Both the position numbers and the translations under genes were made by a program. A DNA stretch of 64,000 bases. Origin: Gnetum montanum (taxonomy: Eukaryota > Streptophyta > Gnetopsida > Gnetales > Gnetaceae). The notes under the pieces are model-generated. The model was given only the letters and a program-made list of their open reading frames with translations, had not been told where the DNA came from and did no database searches. This document shows, piece by piece, positions 10,145 to 20,660 of the stretch. The first letter of the stretch is position 1. Every line of letters starts with the position of its first letter. The stretch covers positions 112,448 to 176,447 of the forward strand of contig MNCI01034797.1 in assembly GCA_015680685.1 (NCBI GenBank). The letters run 5' to 3'.

Positions 10145-11810
10145 ATCCTACATAAAACCCTTTCTTGGTGCACTTTGATAAAACCAAGGATTCTTGTGAT
10201 ATGCCCATGTACTCATATGATAAAACTTTAGATTACACTCCCATTTTTCATGCCTAATCTTATTACAATAATAACATCTAATTCTCCTATTGAAAAAATG
10301 ACTAAAAGGACCAAACCTTTGAGGAGTTTTTTGTTGGATAGGAGCTTTGCTTAATGTAGTGTCCTTATTCCTTAGAGGTTCCTTTAGATGGATTAAAGGT
10401 TGTGTAGGTTCCTCTTCTTGGTGGAAGCATCCAAGTCCACTTTTATCTTGTGGACTTCTTCCTTTTCCAAGAACCTTTTGAAGAGACCCTTTTCCGTTAA
10501 TTTTTCTTTCATTCACCAACATAACTTCTACAAGTTCTTCTTTCATCTACTCACATGATTTGGTTAGTGCTTCATTCTTAGCCTTGAGGTTTGAGAATTG
10601 TTTATTAAGATCTGAAATAGTGAAGTTTAATGAGGATATTTTATGATCTTTAGACTTGACTTTCTTATTTAACTTAGTGGGAATATTTTAAAAATTTAAG
10701 AGTTCTTTACATAATAAAACAAGCCTCACATCATCATTAAGTTCATCATTTGATGAACCACCATTAGTAAAGGACCATGAAGATGAGATGAGAATTTTTG
10801 GCATCCTCTACTTCTTCTTCTCTTTGCTCCCCATCATCCCAACTTGTATAGAAGTTGGTTTTCTTAACTTCTTCAGTGGATTAGTTCTTGAATTACATCC
10901 TAAAGCTACTAGGACATTCAGGGGCTATATGGCCTCTTCCACCACACATAGAACATTCTATAGAAGAGAAATCTAAATTAGAATTTAAAAAATTCTTACT
11001 TATTTCTCTACCTTTGGACTAATTAAATTTTTATTGATGTGTTCCTTTGTTTCTCCTAGTGATTAGTCATTATAGCTTTCTAGTGAGAAAGGTAATCTCA
11101 TCTTCATTTTCCTCATCATTCTTATTGAGCTCTTTCTCCTTTAAGGTAGTTTTCAAGGTGATGGGTTTTTCTTCAATAGCTCCTTTGCTTATGAGATTCA
11201 TTTCATATGTGATAAGAGCACTTCATAGTTTCTCAAATTTTAGAGTTGAGAAATCTCTAATATCCTCCATGGCTATGACCTTAGGTTTGAACTCTAATTG
11301 TAGAGTTATGATCATTTTGATAATGATATGACTTTTTGATAGATCCTTTACTATTCCTCTCATTACTAAAATAAGATCTTTAGCTCTAGGAAAATAATCC
11401 TTGATTATCTCACCTTCTTTCATTTTGATTTTATCATATTCCCTTTGTAAAACTAACAATTTCGATTTCTTAACAATAGAGGTTCCTTGATAAGTAGCTT
11501 CTAAAGTTTTCCAAATTTGTTTGGCCATTTTACATCCTAATATCCTATTAAATTTAGATTTATTCAAACCAGAATATAAATAATTTTTTATTTTTGAATC
11601 AAACATGAACTTATCCTTTTCCTCTTAAGGCCATTTGTTGCAAGGCTTGATAATGCCAATTGTCTCATCAACAGGTGGAGCATAGCCTTTCAAGATTGAC
11701 TCCCATACTTCAAAATTCATGGATTCAAAGAACCCTTGCATTTTTTCTTTCCAATAGGTGAAGTCAAATCTATTAAACATGGGTGGCTTTGTATAAGATG
11801 TCCCTTCCAT
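10145..11810 (-). pseudogene. Ty1/copia-type gag of element B with two CCHC knuckles (degenerate)
   Basis: It begins 38 bp after the PBS with MEGTSYTKPPMFNRFDFTYW, the DUF4219 start of plant copia gag, followed by KEKMQGFFESMNFEVWESIL. After a stop near 11625 the UBN2 part continues (FDSKIKNYLYSGL, then MAKQIWKTLEATYQGTS, then LLVLQREYDKIKMKEGE). The first zinc knuckle is CSMCGGRGHIAPEC (CX2CX4HX4C, near 10900-10945). A spacer that is coiled-coil-like in C follows, then a second knuckle CYYCNKIRHEKWEC (near 10225-10270) and the end RKGFM-stop at 10145. Double-knuckle gag with a long spacer is typical of SIRE/Maximus-like copia elements. Such a protein would package element RNA in virus-like particles. 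At least two stops or frameshifts break it. Confidence 0.75.
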
Positions 11811-11848
11811 TGTTCACTCTTGAAGTTGATGATGATAAAAGAGTACTA

Positions 11849-11861
11849 GGCTTTAATACCA
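11849..11861 (-). other. PBS of element B (initiator tRNA-Met type)
   Basis: The minus strand reads TGGTATTAAAGCC, two bases after the LTR end. The known plant copia PBS is TGGTATCAGAGCC; the differences are C-to-T and G-to-A changes. Element C has TGGTATTGGTGCC at the same place. Confidence 0.8.
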
Positions 11862-11863
11862 CT

Positions 11864-12976
11864 TGTGGATCATTGAACATAGAAAGGTGGGGGAATGACT
11901 AAGTTTTCCAAAATAAATTATAAAGAAGCAAAGCACACACACCAATATTAATGTGGTTCCCCAACTTAGATAGTCCACACTTAGAGGGTAGATTGATATC
12001 ACACCTCTAGAGTTTGTTGCTCTCAAATGTGGTTGAAGGGTCCACACCCTATACAATATTCAAGCCCTACTCTAGAGTTTTGTGCCATAGCACCAATCAC
12101 TCAACCCTACAAGGTCCTATCAAGCTTGGAAACATGGTTTTAAGGCTTCCATAACCTTTATAATCTTGAGCTCCACACTATAGTGTTGTACTACAACACC
12201 AAAAACTCAATCTCGTAGGATCCCAACAAGCTCAAGTAAGATGCCTTCCTACAAGAAGCACATCAATGCTGCAAGGTAACAATGGAGAACAATTACAAGG
12301 GATGGATGCAACTCAATTTACTAATCCTTGTACATTGTACAACACACTTTACAATGCCAGAATAATAATACAATGAGAAGCAATAGAGAATTCAATGATT
12401 GCAAATGATTGTACAATAATTACACAACAAGCTTACACTTTTCCCAATTCACATCAAGTCTTCTTATAGTTTCCATGTTTCTAAATCCATCTTAAAACTT
12501 GTGCAATGCCTAACCAATGCTCACTTACGGTCATGGAAGATGTCTTACTCATGTTTGAGACATCTCTATGAATTTACCTTCCAATCTAGAAAGATGTCTT
12601 TGTTTAGTGATAAACATCTTTTTGAAATATCCATTCTAGAAGAAATCTTTGTCTTGTGAAAGATGTCTTTTTGAACTTGGCCTACATTCTATGAAGGCAT
12701 CTTTGCTTAGTGGAAGATGTCTCTTCGTGGATAAAGATATCTACTATTTTTTGAAGACATCTTTGCCTCAAACCACTCCAGTTCTGCCAAGATGTTTATT
12801 GTTTCTCAAAGGTATATTTATTCAAATTTCTTTCTCCTTTGAATTCATCATTCCATGTCCATAGCCTTCCTTAATCCAAGTTCTTGTCCTGTAAGCACAA
12901 TAATCACATAGACATGCAAACAAACTTGTCTTTCACTTTTCTTAGTGTTTTGACATACCAAAACCAAAAGGTCCAT
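11864..12976 (-). repeat. 5' LTR of element B (1113 bp)
   Basis: On the minus strand the start is TATGGACC (a decayed TGTTGACC, compare A and C) and the end CA lies two bases before the PBS. It is homologous along its length to 6405-7376. It carries a dense array of AGATGTCTTT/AAGACATCT words (12530-12800) and a TATAAG box (12468-12463). Confidence 0.85.
12463..12810 (-). promoter_or_regulatory. U3 motif array and TATA box, 5' LTR of B
   Basis: About ten copies of GATGTCTTT or its complement AAAGACATC lie in some 280 bp, followed on the minus strand by ACTATAAGAAG. The core is nearly palindromic (AAAGA-Y-ATCTTT), as expected for a dimer-bound transcription factor site. No factor can be named from sequence. 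Confidence 0.5.
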
Positions 12977-13189
12977 ATAAATAAGAAGAAATAGGGATGC
13001 ATAGTGATGGAATCATAATCAAAGATATGTATTATTAAAAAAATCTAAGAAAATATATTATTTAAATAATACATCTATCTAGTTAATCCTATAAACCCTA
13101 ACTAACTTTATACAAACATTGTTAATATCACACAATATTGTGGGATCGTATAGTAAGGGGTTACACTTTTATTAGTGTTAAATAGAGAT
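12977..13189. other. Unassigned sequence between element B and the LINE fragment
   Basis: AT-rich. No family motif is visible. Confidence 0.4.
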
Positions 13190-13850
13190 TTCTTATTTCT
13201 TCTACTTTTATGGGGTTTTTATTATGGAAGTTAAAAAGTGAATGTAAAAAATACTAATTTTATTTAAAATTATAATTAGAAGAAGTTTTGTTAGACTCTT
13301 AATTTATGCTAATGATGTTGTCATAATTTCAAATTTAATTAAAATGTCATAAGAAAAGTTCAATACTCATAATGAATTTTTTCAATATTTAGGAAGGAAT
13401 TTTAATGTTTAAAAAACAAAAATCATGATTCCTAATACATGTAATAAGTTATATACTTTTACTTTTAGGTATGAACATGTGCATATAATTTCTTCTTTCA
13501 AATATCTTAACATAGAATGCCCCTACAATTACAAATATGATCAATGCATACTTAAAGATTTGTAAGTAATATGAAACTCTTATTTACTTTAATAGGAAAT
13601 GTAAAAAGCAATCTATTCTTGCTTGGGATATTTGAAATTAACTTTATCATGCCATTATTCAACAAACTATTCTTTATGGGTATGATGAATAAGATCTTAC
13701 AGCATCAAATAAATATTAGAAATAAATAGAAGAAATTTAGAAGATTTGTCTTCTCAATGCATTTAAAGTGAAGAGACAAACATAATATGCTATTATACTT
13801 CTTAAAGTACAAATGATTCCAAGAGGTTGAAGCTATTTATTAGTTTATAT
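13190..13850 (+). pseudogene. LINE reverse transcriptase remnant (palm to thumb and beyond)
   Basis: The plus frame gives LLIYANDVVIIS, where YAND (13305-13316) stands for the catalytic YADD with its first Asp changed. KTKIMIPNT (about 13411), FRYEHVHIISSFKYLNIE (about 13465-13518) and then a Cys-rich stretch follow. This order (YADDV, KTK, 'F.YLG') is that of plant non-LTR elements. Further on, a frame resembling the 'LYG.E.W' region and a 'K.....Q...' motif can be followed to about 13850. The N-terminal endonuclease and fingers are missing, as expected for 5'-truncated LINE copies. Frameshifts are present. Confidence 0.6.
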
Positions 13851-16447
13851 CTTATAATCTTTGTGCATCTCCATTGGATAAATACTACTGAAAAATAATG
13901 AAGAAAACTCATTGTAAAAGATAGCTTCATGAGGGAGTTTTATAGCTTAATAAATAGAATATTTAAAGGTACATTATCTATTCTAGTCCAAAGCAAGTCT
14001 ACAATTTGGTAAAATCAGAAGAATTTTAAAATTTTTTGGAAAATGTAAAAAGAAAAAAAATTTCTCTTTGAATAGTATTAAGGAAGGTCTTAATTCAAAG
14101 GAAAACTATTTTATTTGTTGTTATTTCTCATTATTTATGATGTACAATTATCATCTGATAGTTGAAATAGATAGATGACTTAAAATTCCTTGTGAAAAAC
14201 AAATATGTTGATTATATAATATAAATAACATTAAAGATAAATATCATTTTTTTCAATGTTCTACATTGGAGCACATTAGATATAAAAGAGATATTATAGT
14301 TTCAAATTTGATTTATTCAAAATGTTACCAGGAATACTTGGTAGTTTTCTTAATGATGTTTTATAGGATAGAAACAATGACATTAAGTCTAGACCTAGGA
14401 GTTGGTAAAAGTTATTTAGGGAATAGTATTGGTGATTTACGTGGCCATGATGATGCATAACAAGTTACTTAGTAGGAAAATCCTATGAAAAAAGAAAGGA
14501 TTTAATTATGTAATCAACATCATTTATAGTCATAGGTAATGGAAATAGAAGTAGCCAAATTGAAACTAGGGAGACTCATTGAGATTATAGATATTCTTCA
14601 TGGATGTCTTATGGGGAAAGCTTTTGTTCATGGAGGAGAAGCCAAGTATGTGAAATGATAATAATTTTAGGATTATAAAAAATCTTAGTGAACATGGGAT
14701 ATGAATCTCTCATAATTCCCTAATAGTGTAGTAGAGGAAACATAGGTTTACCTTCATAGGTACTTTCAATGGATATATATCATTGCTAAAGGAATTTAGG
14801 CCTAGATAGATAGACCCTAGGCCAACATCCTTTTCTAGAACAACCTCATCTAAGATAACATAAATTTTTTTATGTTTAATATCAAGCATAATATGATTTT
14901 CTTTGAGTTTNATCCTCAAGAATTATACTAGATCCTAAGCATAGTATGGAAATGAGCTCCTCCATGCCTACCATTACTTAATTGTTTCTTGGTAATAATT
15001 TACAAGACCTATTTGGATGCCTCTAAGCTAACAAAAAAACTAGCAACTTTATTCATCACTTGAATAATACTAATATTGGTATTCATTGGCAATGATTTAA
15101 AATGAATAGGGGATTTCTAGAAAGCAAATGGGACATATAAAATGGTGTTTCCATATATAGGGGATTTCAGTCTTATCATTGATGAGTGAAGGCTTGGATT
15201 AGATTTACGATTCAACAAGGGGATTATTTTATGTTATTTTAATGTTGATTAGTAGTAGTAGAATAGGATTATATAAGCTAATAACCATTGTAGGGGTTCA
15301 CAAGGCATTAGGTCAAAATGTAATCTTTTGGACACAAACCATACATACATTANCTATTAATACATGAAAACTGAAATTACATCAAAATATAAGAGAAATT
15401 AAACTCATGAATACATAATCCAAGGATTTATAGAAGCTTTAAGTTTTTAAAAGAATACCAAACATCTCACACAATTCTCACCTTACTTGAGAGATGAGAA
15501 TCACAATACCAAAGAGTTTAAAATTGTTAATGAAATCACAAAAATAAGTGATTTATGACCTTCTTCTTGCTTCAATAAATTAGCAAAATAGCTAAGAAGA
15601 CTCATAATTCTTTATTTCTCTCATCTTTTATAGACATAATGTTGAAATTCTAAACTTTCTACAAAAATAATACTTTTTTAAAATCTTCAAGAAAATTGGT
15701 ATAAGGAACTATGAGTTGCATCCCATCACAATTTCTTTTAAATTGTAGCTTCATGTGGGCCACAAATTAGTATAGTTTAATGAATTTAAAAACATAAACC
15801 AAAGCCATTATCAGTGTAGATAATTATGATTTGTAGAACCTTGTAAATTTTCATTCAACAAAAACTTGATTAAAAACCTTATTTGTTGCATGCATGAGTA
15901 TGAGTGGTAGTCCCTAGTATTCTTCTACATAGACTATAATCTCCTATGAGTTGTGTTGTCATCATAGTTTCATATTCAATCTAGAGTTTATTTAAAATTT
16001 TAGTTTTAACTCATTATTAGTTGACACCTACTCAAAATCCTAAATAGAAAAGAAAATTTATTTGACCTCTAATAAAAATCAATAAAAGAGATAGACCTAT
16101 TAGAACCCTTGGACAAGAAAATTATAGGAAAAGACATTAGAAGAATGGAAGGTATTCTTATACTAGGGCCCATACCAACGGTATGAAGGGTGAGCCAAAA
16201 CAAGGGAGATAGAAGAGACACTCACTTGAAATATGTTTTTGACTATGAAGTTTGAAGGACTAGAATGTGGTTCCCCTTCGATGCTAATTTAGTCTAGTAA
16301 ATGCCCAAAGCATATGTTAATCATGGAGAATCACTAAAAAGAAACAAACAAGAACATTGGGGATGAAAGGTAAGACACGCTTGATGCCCGCATCTATAGT
16401 AGTTTAGGTAAGTTTATGGAAATTCCTTAAGGTATGTAGATTGATGG
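13851..16447. other. Unassigned AT-rich sequence
   Basis: The first few hundred bases may be the decayed 3' end of the LINE. After that I see no reliable coding frame, LTR terminus or RNA gene. Confidence 0.35.
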
Positions 16448-16880
16448 GCTCTTGAAACATCTCATCTCTAATTCTTTTTCATGATTATTACTTTCTAAAA
16501 TTAAGGTACTTTATATGATTCAAAGAAAATTGACAAATCTCTTATTTATATTAATTAGATAAATATATTTTATTACAAGAAACTAAAATTGGTAGATTCC
16601 AATAGCATCTTTGGCCAAAGTAAAGTGGCTTTGAATCTACTTCCCAGTGGTTAAGTAAAGGCCTTACTTACGTCCACTATAATCATCTCTATTTTCAAAC
16701 TTTGACCCTCTATCATAAAATTATTTTTATTACTAGAGAAGTGATTAAGATTTTCAACATTTATGGGATATTTAATTTAAGAAAAAGACGACAGTTCCAA
16801 AATGATCTCTTGTAGATTATTGTAGAGAAAATTGACTTATTAGTAGGGACTAGAATATGATTAGGAACCTAGAAAAGATA
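16448..16880 (+). pseudogene. LINE endonuclease (APE-type) remnant
   Basis: In one frame the sequence shows S-stop-NISSL at about 16449 (the plant LINE start 'WNIRGL' with Trp changed to TGA), LLQETKIG at 16570-16593 and VIKIFNIYGIF at 16741-16773. LQETK holds the catalytic Glu of the apurinic-type endonuclease, and the 'NVYGP'-like box follows at the usual distance. Only the first part of the domain is present. It lies downstream of the LINE RT scrap on the same strand, so the two come from different insertions. Confidence 0.55.
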
Positions 16881-17524
16881 CCTAGTGTAAAAAACAATTT
16901 CTTTATTATCCTTGGTATGTATGATATTTATAGAGATTGTCATGCTTGTGCTTAGGTGTGTGTTATGCATATTATTAGTTGGTATATTTTATGGTTTTGC
17001 AATTGATGTTTTATGATGATGACCTTTAAGATGCATGGATGTTTTAATGTTATTATGTATCTTTTGATGTATGTATATTTATATATTATTTATTATCTTT
17101 GAGTAGATGTGCACTAATTCTATTATTGAGTATGGTAAGATTTCATAAGGATTGATCAGAAGCATGGAAAACTTTCATTGAATGTATTTTTATCTTTTTT
17201 TTTTATTTTTTTGATTTGGCATAATGTATGTTCTTGATCCTCTCCTTTGAGTTGCTATTCTTTGCATTAATTTTGGATTTGGAAACATCACCAGGTATTT
17301 TGTGTTGGTTCTTTATAGTTGTTATGCTTGTACTACCCCTTTTGTTAATGTAATTATATTTTTGAATTTTTAACAACTTTAATCTAATCAACATGATCTT
17401 TACCTTAAAATAAGTTTTTTAGTCATCATCATCATCATAGTCTTTGTTAGAAATTATAGTGGAAATAAGGTATTTTTTTCTTACTTTCTAGAACTATTAG
17501 TTGCATCTTAAAGCTTAATCATAA
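16881..17524. other. Unassigned sequence
   Basis: AT-rich with short simple repeats (poly-T at about 17193-17201, TCATCATCATCATCATAG at about 17425). No supported gene. Confidence 0.4.
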
Positions 17525-17960
17525 AGTTAACCATGAACAATGGCTCACTCATGGATTTTTACAAGTCATGAGTTATGGCTAACTTGTGTAGTAAGATCAC
17601 AGGTCATGGTGTCCTAACCATGGATCATGGTTACATCATGATCTATCTCAAAGTTAGAATAGAGATCACAAGTCATTACTTTCTCATGGTGAAGAGATCA
17701 TAAGTCATGAAATGGTCATTGTGGCATGATCATGATTATGATTGTTCTTATGGTTATTAAAATAATTCCTCCAAACTCTAATTTAACTTTGATAAGATCA
17801 TGAGTTATGGCAAGCCCATGCTATAATACCATGATCAATGCTAAGATCATGATTAACCAAACCAAAGGTCTTTTTTATTTAAGGATGCCATAACTAGTGG
17901 AGAGGTTGTGGTGAATGCTTTTCTTGAACCATGAGTTATGGTTAGGTTATGGTCCAATCG
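17525..17960. repeat. CATG-rich dispersed short repeat patch
   Basis: About 15 CATG tetramers occur in some 430 bp, mostly in the words ATCATGAGTTATGG, GTCATGAGTTATGG, ATCATGATT and ACCATGATC on both strands. The units are not in strict register, so this is not a clean tandem array. It lies about 250 bp upstream of the solo LTR at 18211. Confidence 0.55.
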
Positions 17961-18210
17961 TGATTACAGAAAAATAAGCTCTAATGATGTACAAAACTTA
18001 TGATTAACTTGATTAAACTATAATAACTAATCATGAAATGAGAATTTTGGACAAAGACATCCCTATATTAGCCATTATGATCCAAAAGGATAGAGACTTG
18101 AAGAGCTTTTAATATTTACAACAAGTGAGGAGGATGATTGAAAAATTTTTAGTATAAATTTCTCTTTCTTCCTTTAATTGAATTCATCATCCTTAAGCTT
18201 GGAATGGTTC

Positions 18211-18853
18211 TGATGAGTTATGAAATTGCTAACAGTTGCGATAACGCACCCACGGTAATGCACCCGCGATATCACATGGGCCACAATATCACATACACGA
18301 TATTGTATCCTTCCCACCGCTAGTTCTATAAATAAGAGGTGGCTCTCCCTTGTTTCACAACTTAGTTTTAGACCATAGCGAAACTCTGGAAATTTTATCC
18401 CTCCAGAGATAGAATTATTTTCCAGTGTATGCCGCAATGTGGTGATTGTAATTGTATAGAATCCTTATTCAAGTGTGACGTACTTGGACATGCACATGAC
18501 CGGAAATAAAGATCAAGTTTACTTCATCATTGCAGCATTCATTTAGTTTAATTAATTCAATATTTACTTAATTGTTATTTACTACTTTTCTAGTTAATAC
18601 TCTCTCACCCTTAAACTCATGTTAGAATGCGGAATGAGCATGACTTGATTACNTAGAAACCCATCATACACCTCACTCTGGACTAAACCATACATGATAA
18701 TGCTAATACTAGTCCAGGTGGGAAGATAGTGAACTGCGACCTAAGGCTAACTGCCTAGATGCCACAACTAGTCCGTCTATGGAGTTCGACCAGATCACAC
18801 GTGTAACACTCATATTCATATGGTTGAGTGTAGGGGTACCTCACCACTCATCA
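18211..18853 (+). mobile_element. Solo LTR 1, 643 bp, with near-perfect TSD
   Basis: Ends are TGATGAG (18211) and CTCATCA (18853), a perfect inverted pair. GGTTC precedes and AGTTC follows, a 5-bp target-site duplication with one change. Inside are a TATAAATA box (18327-18334) and AATAAA (18505-18510), so the orientation is plus. Upstream of the TATA box are repeated phrases ACGCACCCACGGTAATGCAC and ATATCACAT, possible enhancers. The GC content is clearly higher than its surroundings, so this copy is relatively young. The small minus-strand ORF across it is a shadow. Confidence 0.75.
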
Positions 18854-19786
18854 AGTTCTTAGACTTGCAACAAACAATAACATACAAGAAGCACCAATGG
18901 AGATTAATCTCCAAGATAAATCTTCTTCTTTCTTCCTAATTGATAATAACATTAAATTGAGATTAAGATAAGGTTGAAATTGATGAAATAAATTTAAAAT
19001 TATGAAAAATTAGAATAGATGAAACAATAAATATGAAATAATGAGAGACAATGATATGAAGGAAAACTTCTCTTTTATTACTTGCTTTAAGCTTACATCA
19101 ATGGAGTTTTATTTAGAATGCCTCAACTTTTAGAAGATCTCATACATGAAATAAATAGAACATGAGAACATGCTTAAGAGTACATTTAATTCTCATTCTA
19201 GTTACAAATTACCTCATTTAATCATGAACTAAATCATAAGGAAAGAAGGTGCAGCCTATTTCACTAGGAAATGTTACCTATGTACTTCATGTGGTTCTAA
19301 CACATGGGGGATGGCCACATGGATTTTTGACTAGTCCCAAGGATGATATGCATGACATGTGGCATTAAAGGATGCATATTTTGACTTCATTTAACTTCTT
19401 TTTTCCTCTCATTTTGAAATAAAAAATTGTTTCATATGACAAAATAGATGAAGATGTGGATCCAGATACTACCTGACTCATACAATATAGAAAAGGAATC
19501 TAAACCTTCTAATAACATGGAAAATAAAATGATAGAAGGAAAGTACATATTAAGCTATAGATATTTCCATCCTTCTCTCAACAAAATGTGATTAGCTAAA
19601 AAAATATCTTAATGATGTTTTTGAAACTTATAACATGTATATTTCTACTATCCAATAGATCCAAAGGATCTATATATGTAATAAAATTTTGGTTTTAATT
19701 TTAGAAAATATATTAAAATATCTAAAAAAATTATTTTGATCATTGTAGTTTTATTTATAAAATCTCTTGCTTTTATGGTAAATGTT
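18854..19786. other. Unassigned sequence between solo LTRs
   Basis: AT-rich with no coding motifs. The two solo LTRs each have their own target-site duplication, so this stretch is not the internal region of an element flanked by them. Confidence 0.5.
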
Positions 19787-20660
19787 TGATGAGCCATGTT
19801 TTCTTGGGTCCCGTTGATAAGGCTTCATTGATGTGGCCCCATTGACATGGGATTTGATGCTTTGACGTGGCCTTGTCGATGTAGTGTCTATTTTTTCCTA
19901 TAAATATGCACTCACCCACCGTGTTTATGGTAGTTTTGTCATAGTTGTAGTAGACCTCTTATGGTTTTGTCATTTGAAAGTTAGAATATTTTTCCAAGTG
20001 CCCGTAGTAGAAGTCAAAGAGTGTGCAAATATTTATTCAAACATTGTTGTGCCTGAGCACGATAGTGTGTGCAGCAATAAAGATGAGCTTTGTGATAATC
20101 CTTGTAGCACTTTGAAATACATTAATTATTTATTTATGCATTTAATGTTTTATGCAATTTCCTTTAATGCTTTAAGTAATTAAGCTAAATTAAGCTAGAT
20201 TAAATAGCAATTAATTAAGCACATAAGTACAACCACTTCAAGCATATGCTTGGTTCTTGGTAATCCCAGTAACACTTAACATTTGATAACCCAATAGCGT
20301 TAAACATGTTCAGGATGTGTACAACAAGTGAGAATAGATGCTTATATTATGATTAGTTAGGTGTAGCTAGTTAGATTAAATTAGTAATTTAATTATTTTA
20401 TTTTATTCATTATTCGTTATCCTTAGGTAACTTAAAAGATAAAACATAAAAATGATAAAATCATATGCCTCGGTTGCACTTAACCATACCTTTGTATTTC
20501 ACAAGTGTAATTGGGAAGACAATAATTACAATGGTTAGTTTCACTACTTAGAGACCAGTATACTTAGAAGGCTATAAGTCCATAGAATTTGACTGGATCA
20601 CACATGAACACTTAGTGATTCGTATGGTTGGGCATAGGGTNGTCTACTCACTGCTCATCA
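19787..20660 (+). mobile_element. Solo LTR 2, 874 bp, with perfect TSD ATGTT
   Basis: Ends TGATGAG (19787) and CTCATCA (20660). ATGTT lies on both sides (19782-19786 and 20661-20665). TATAAATA is at 19899-19906 and AATAAA at 20076-20081. The last about 110 bp resemble the end of solo LTR 1 (TGGATCACAC, ATTCGTATGGTTGGGCATAG), and both have a 'ttattcaa ... aataaagat' stretch around the polyadenylation signal, but the U3 parts differ. The 99-codon plus ORF inside is not coding. Confidence 0.8.

Larger units (their letters stand above)
6405..12976 (-). mobile_element. Element B: near full-length pol-less LTR retrotransposon (family ABC)
   Basis: Read on the minus strand: 5' LTR (12976-11864), PBS, gag (11810-10145), spacer with a promoter-like array, ORF2 (9549-7892), polypurine tract (7391-7377) and 3' LTR (7376 to the N gap). 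The internal region is about 4.49 kb and has no protease, integrase, RT or RNase H motif. Element C repeats this plan with an internal region of about 4.44 kb. Movement would need enzymes from a partner element. The gag resembles that of the SIRE/Maximus group of Ty1/copia, which would be the natural candidate helper (inference). Confidence 0.8.

Noticed and set aside
18174-18437. 87-codon minus-strand ORF
   Set aside because: It lies across the start and TATA region of solo LTR 1 on the opposite strand and has no domain.
18880-19780. Internal region of an element flanked by solo LTRs 1 and 2
   Set aside because: Each LTR has its own target-site duplication and their U3 regions differ, so they are separate insertions.
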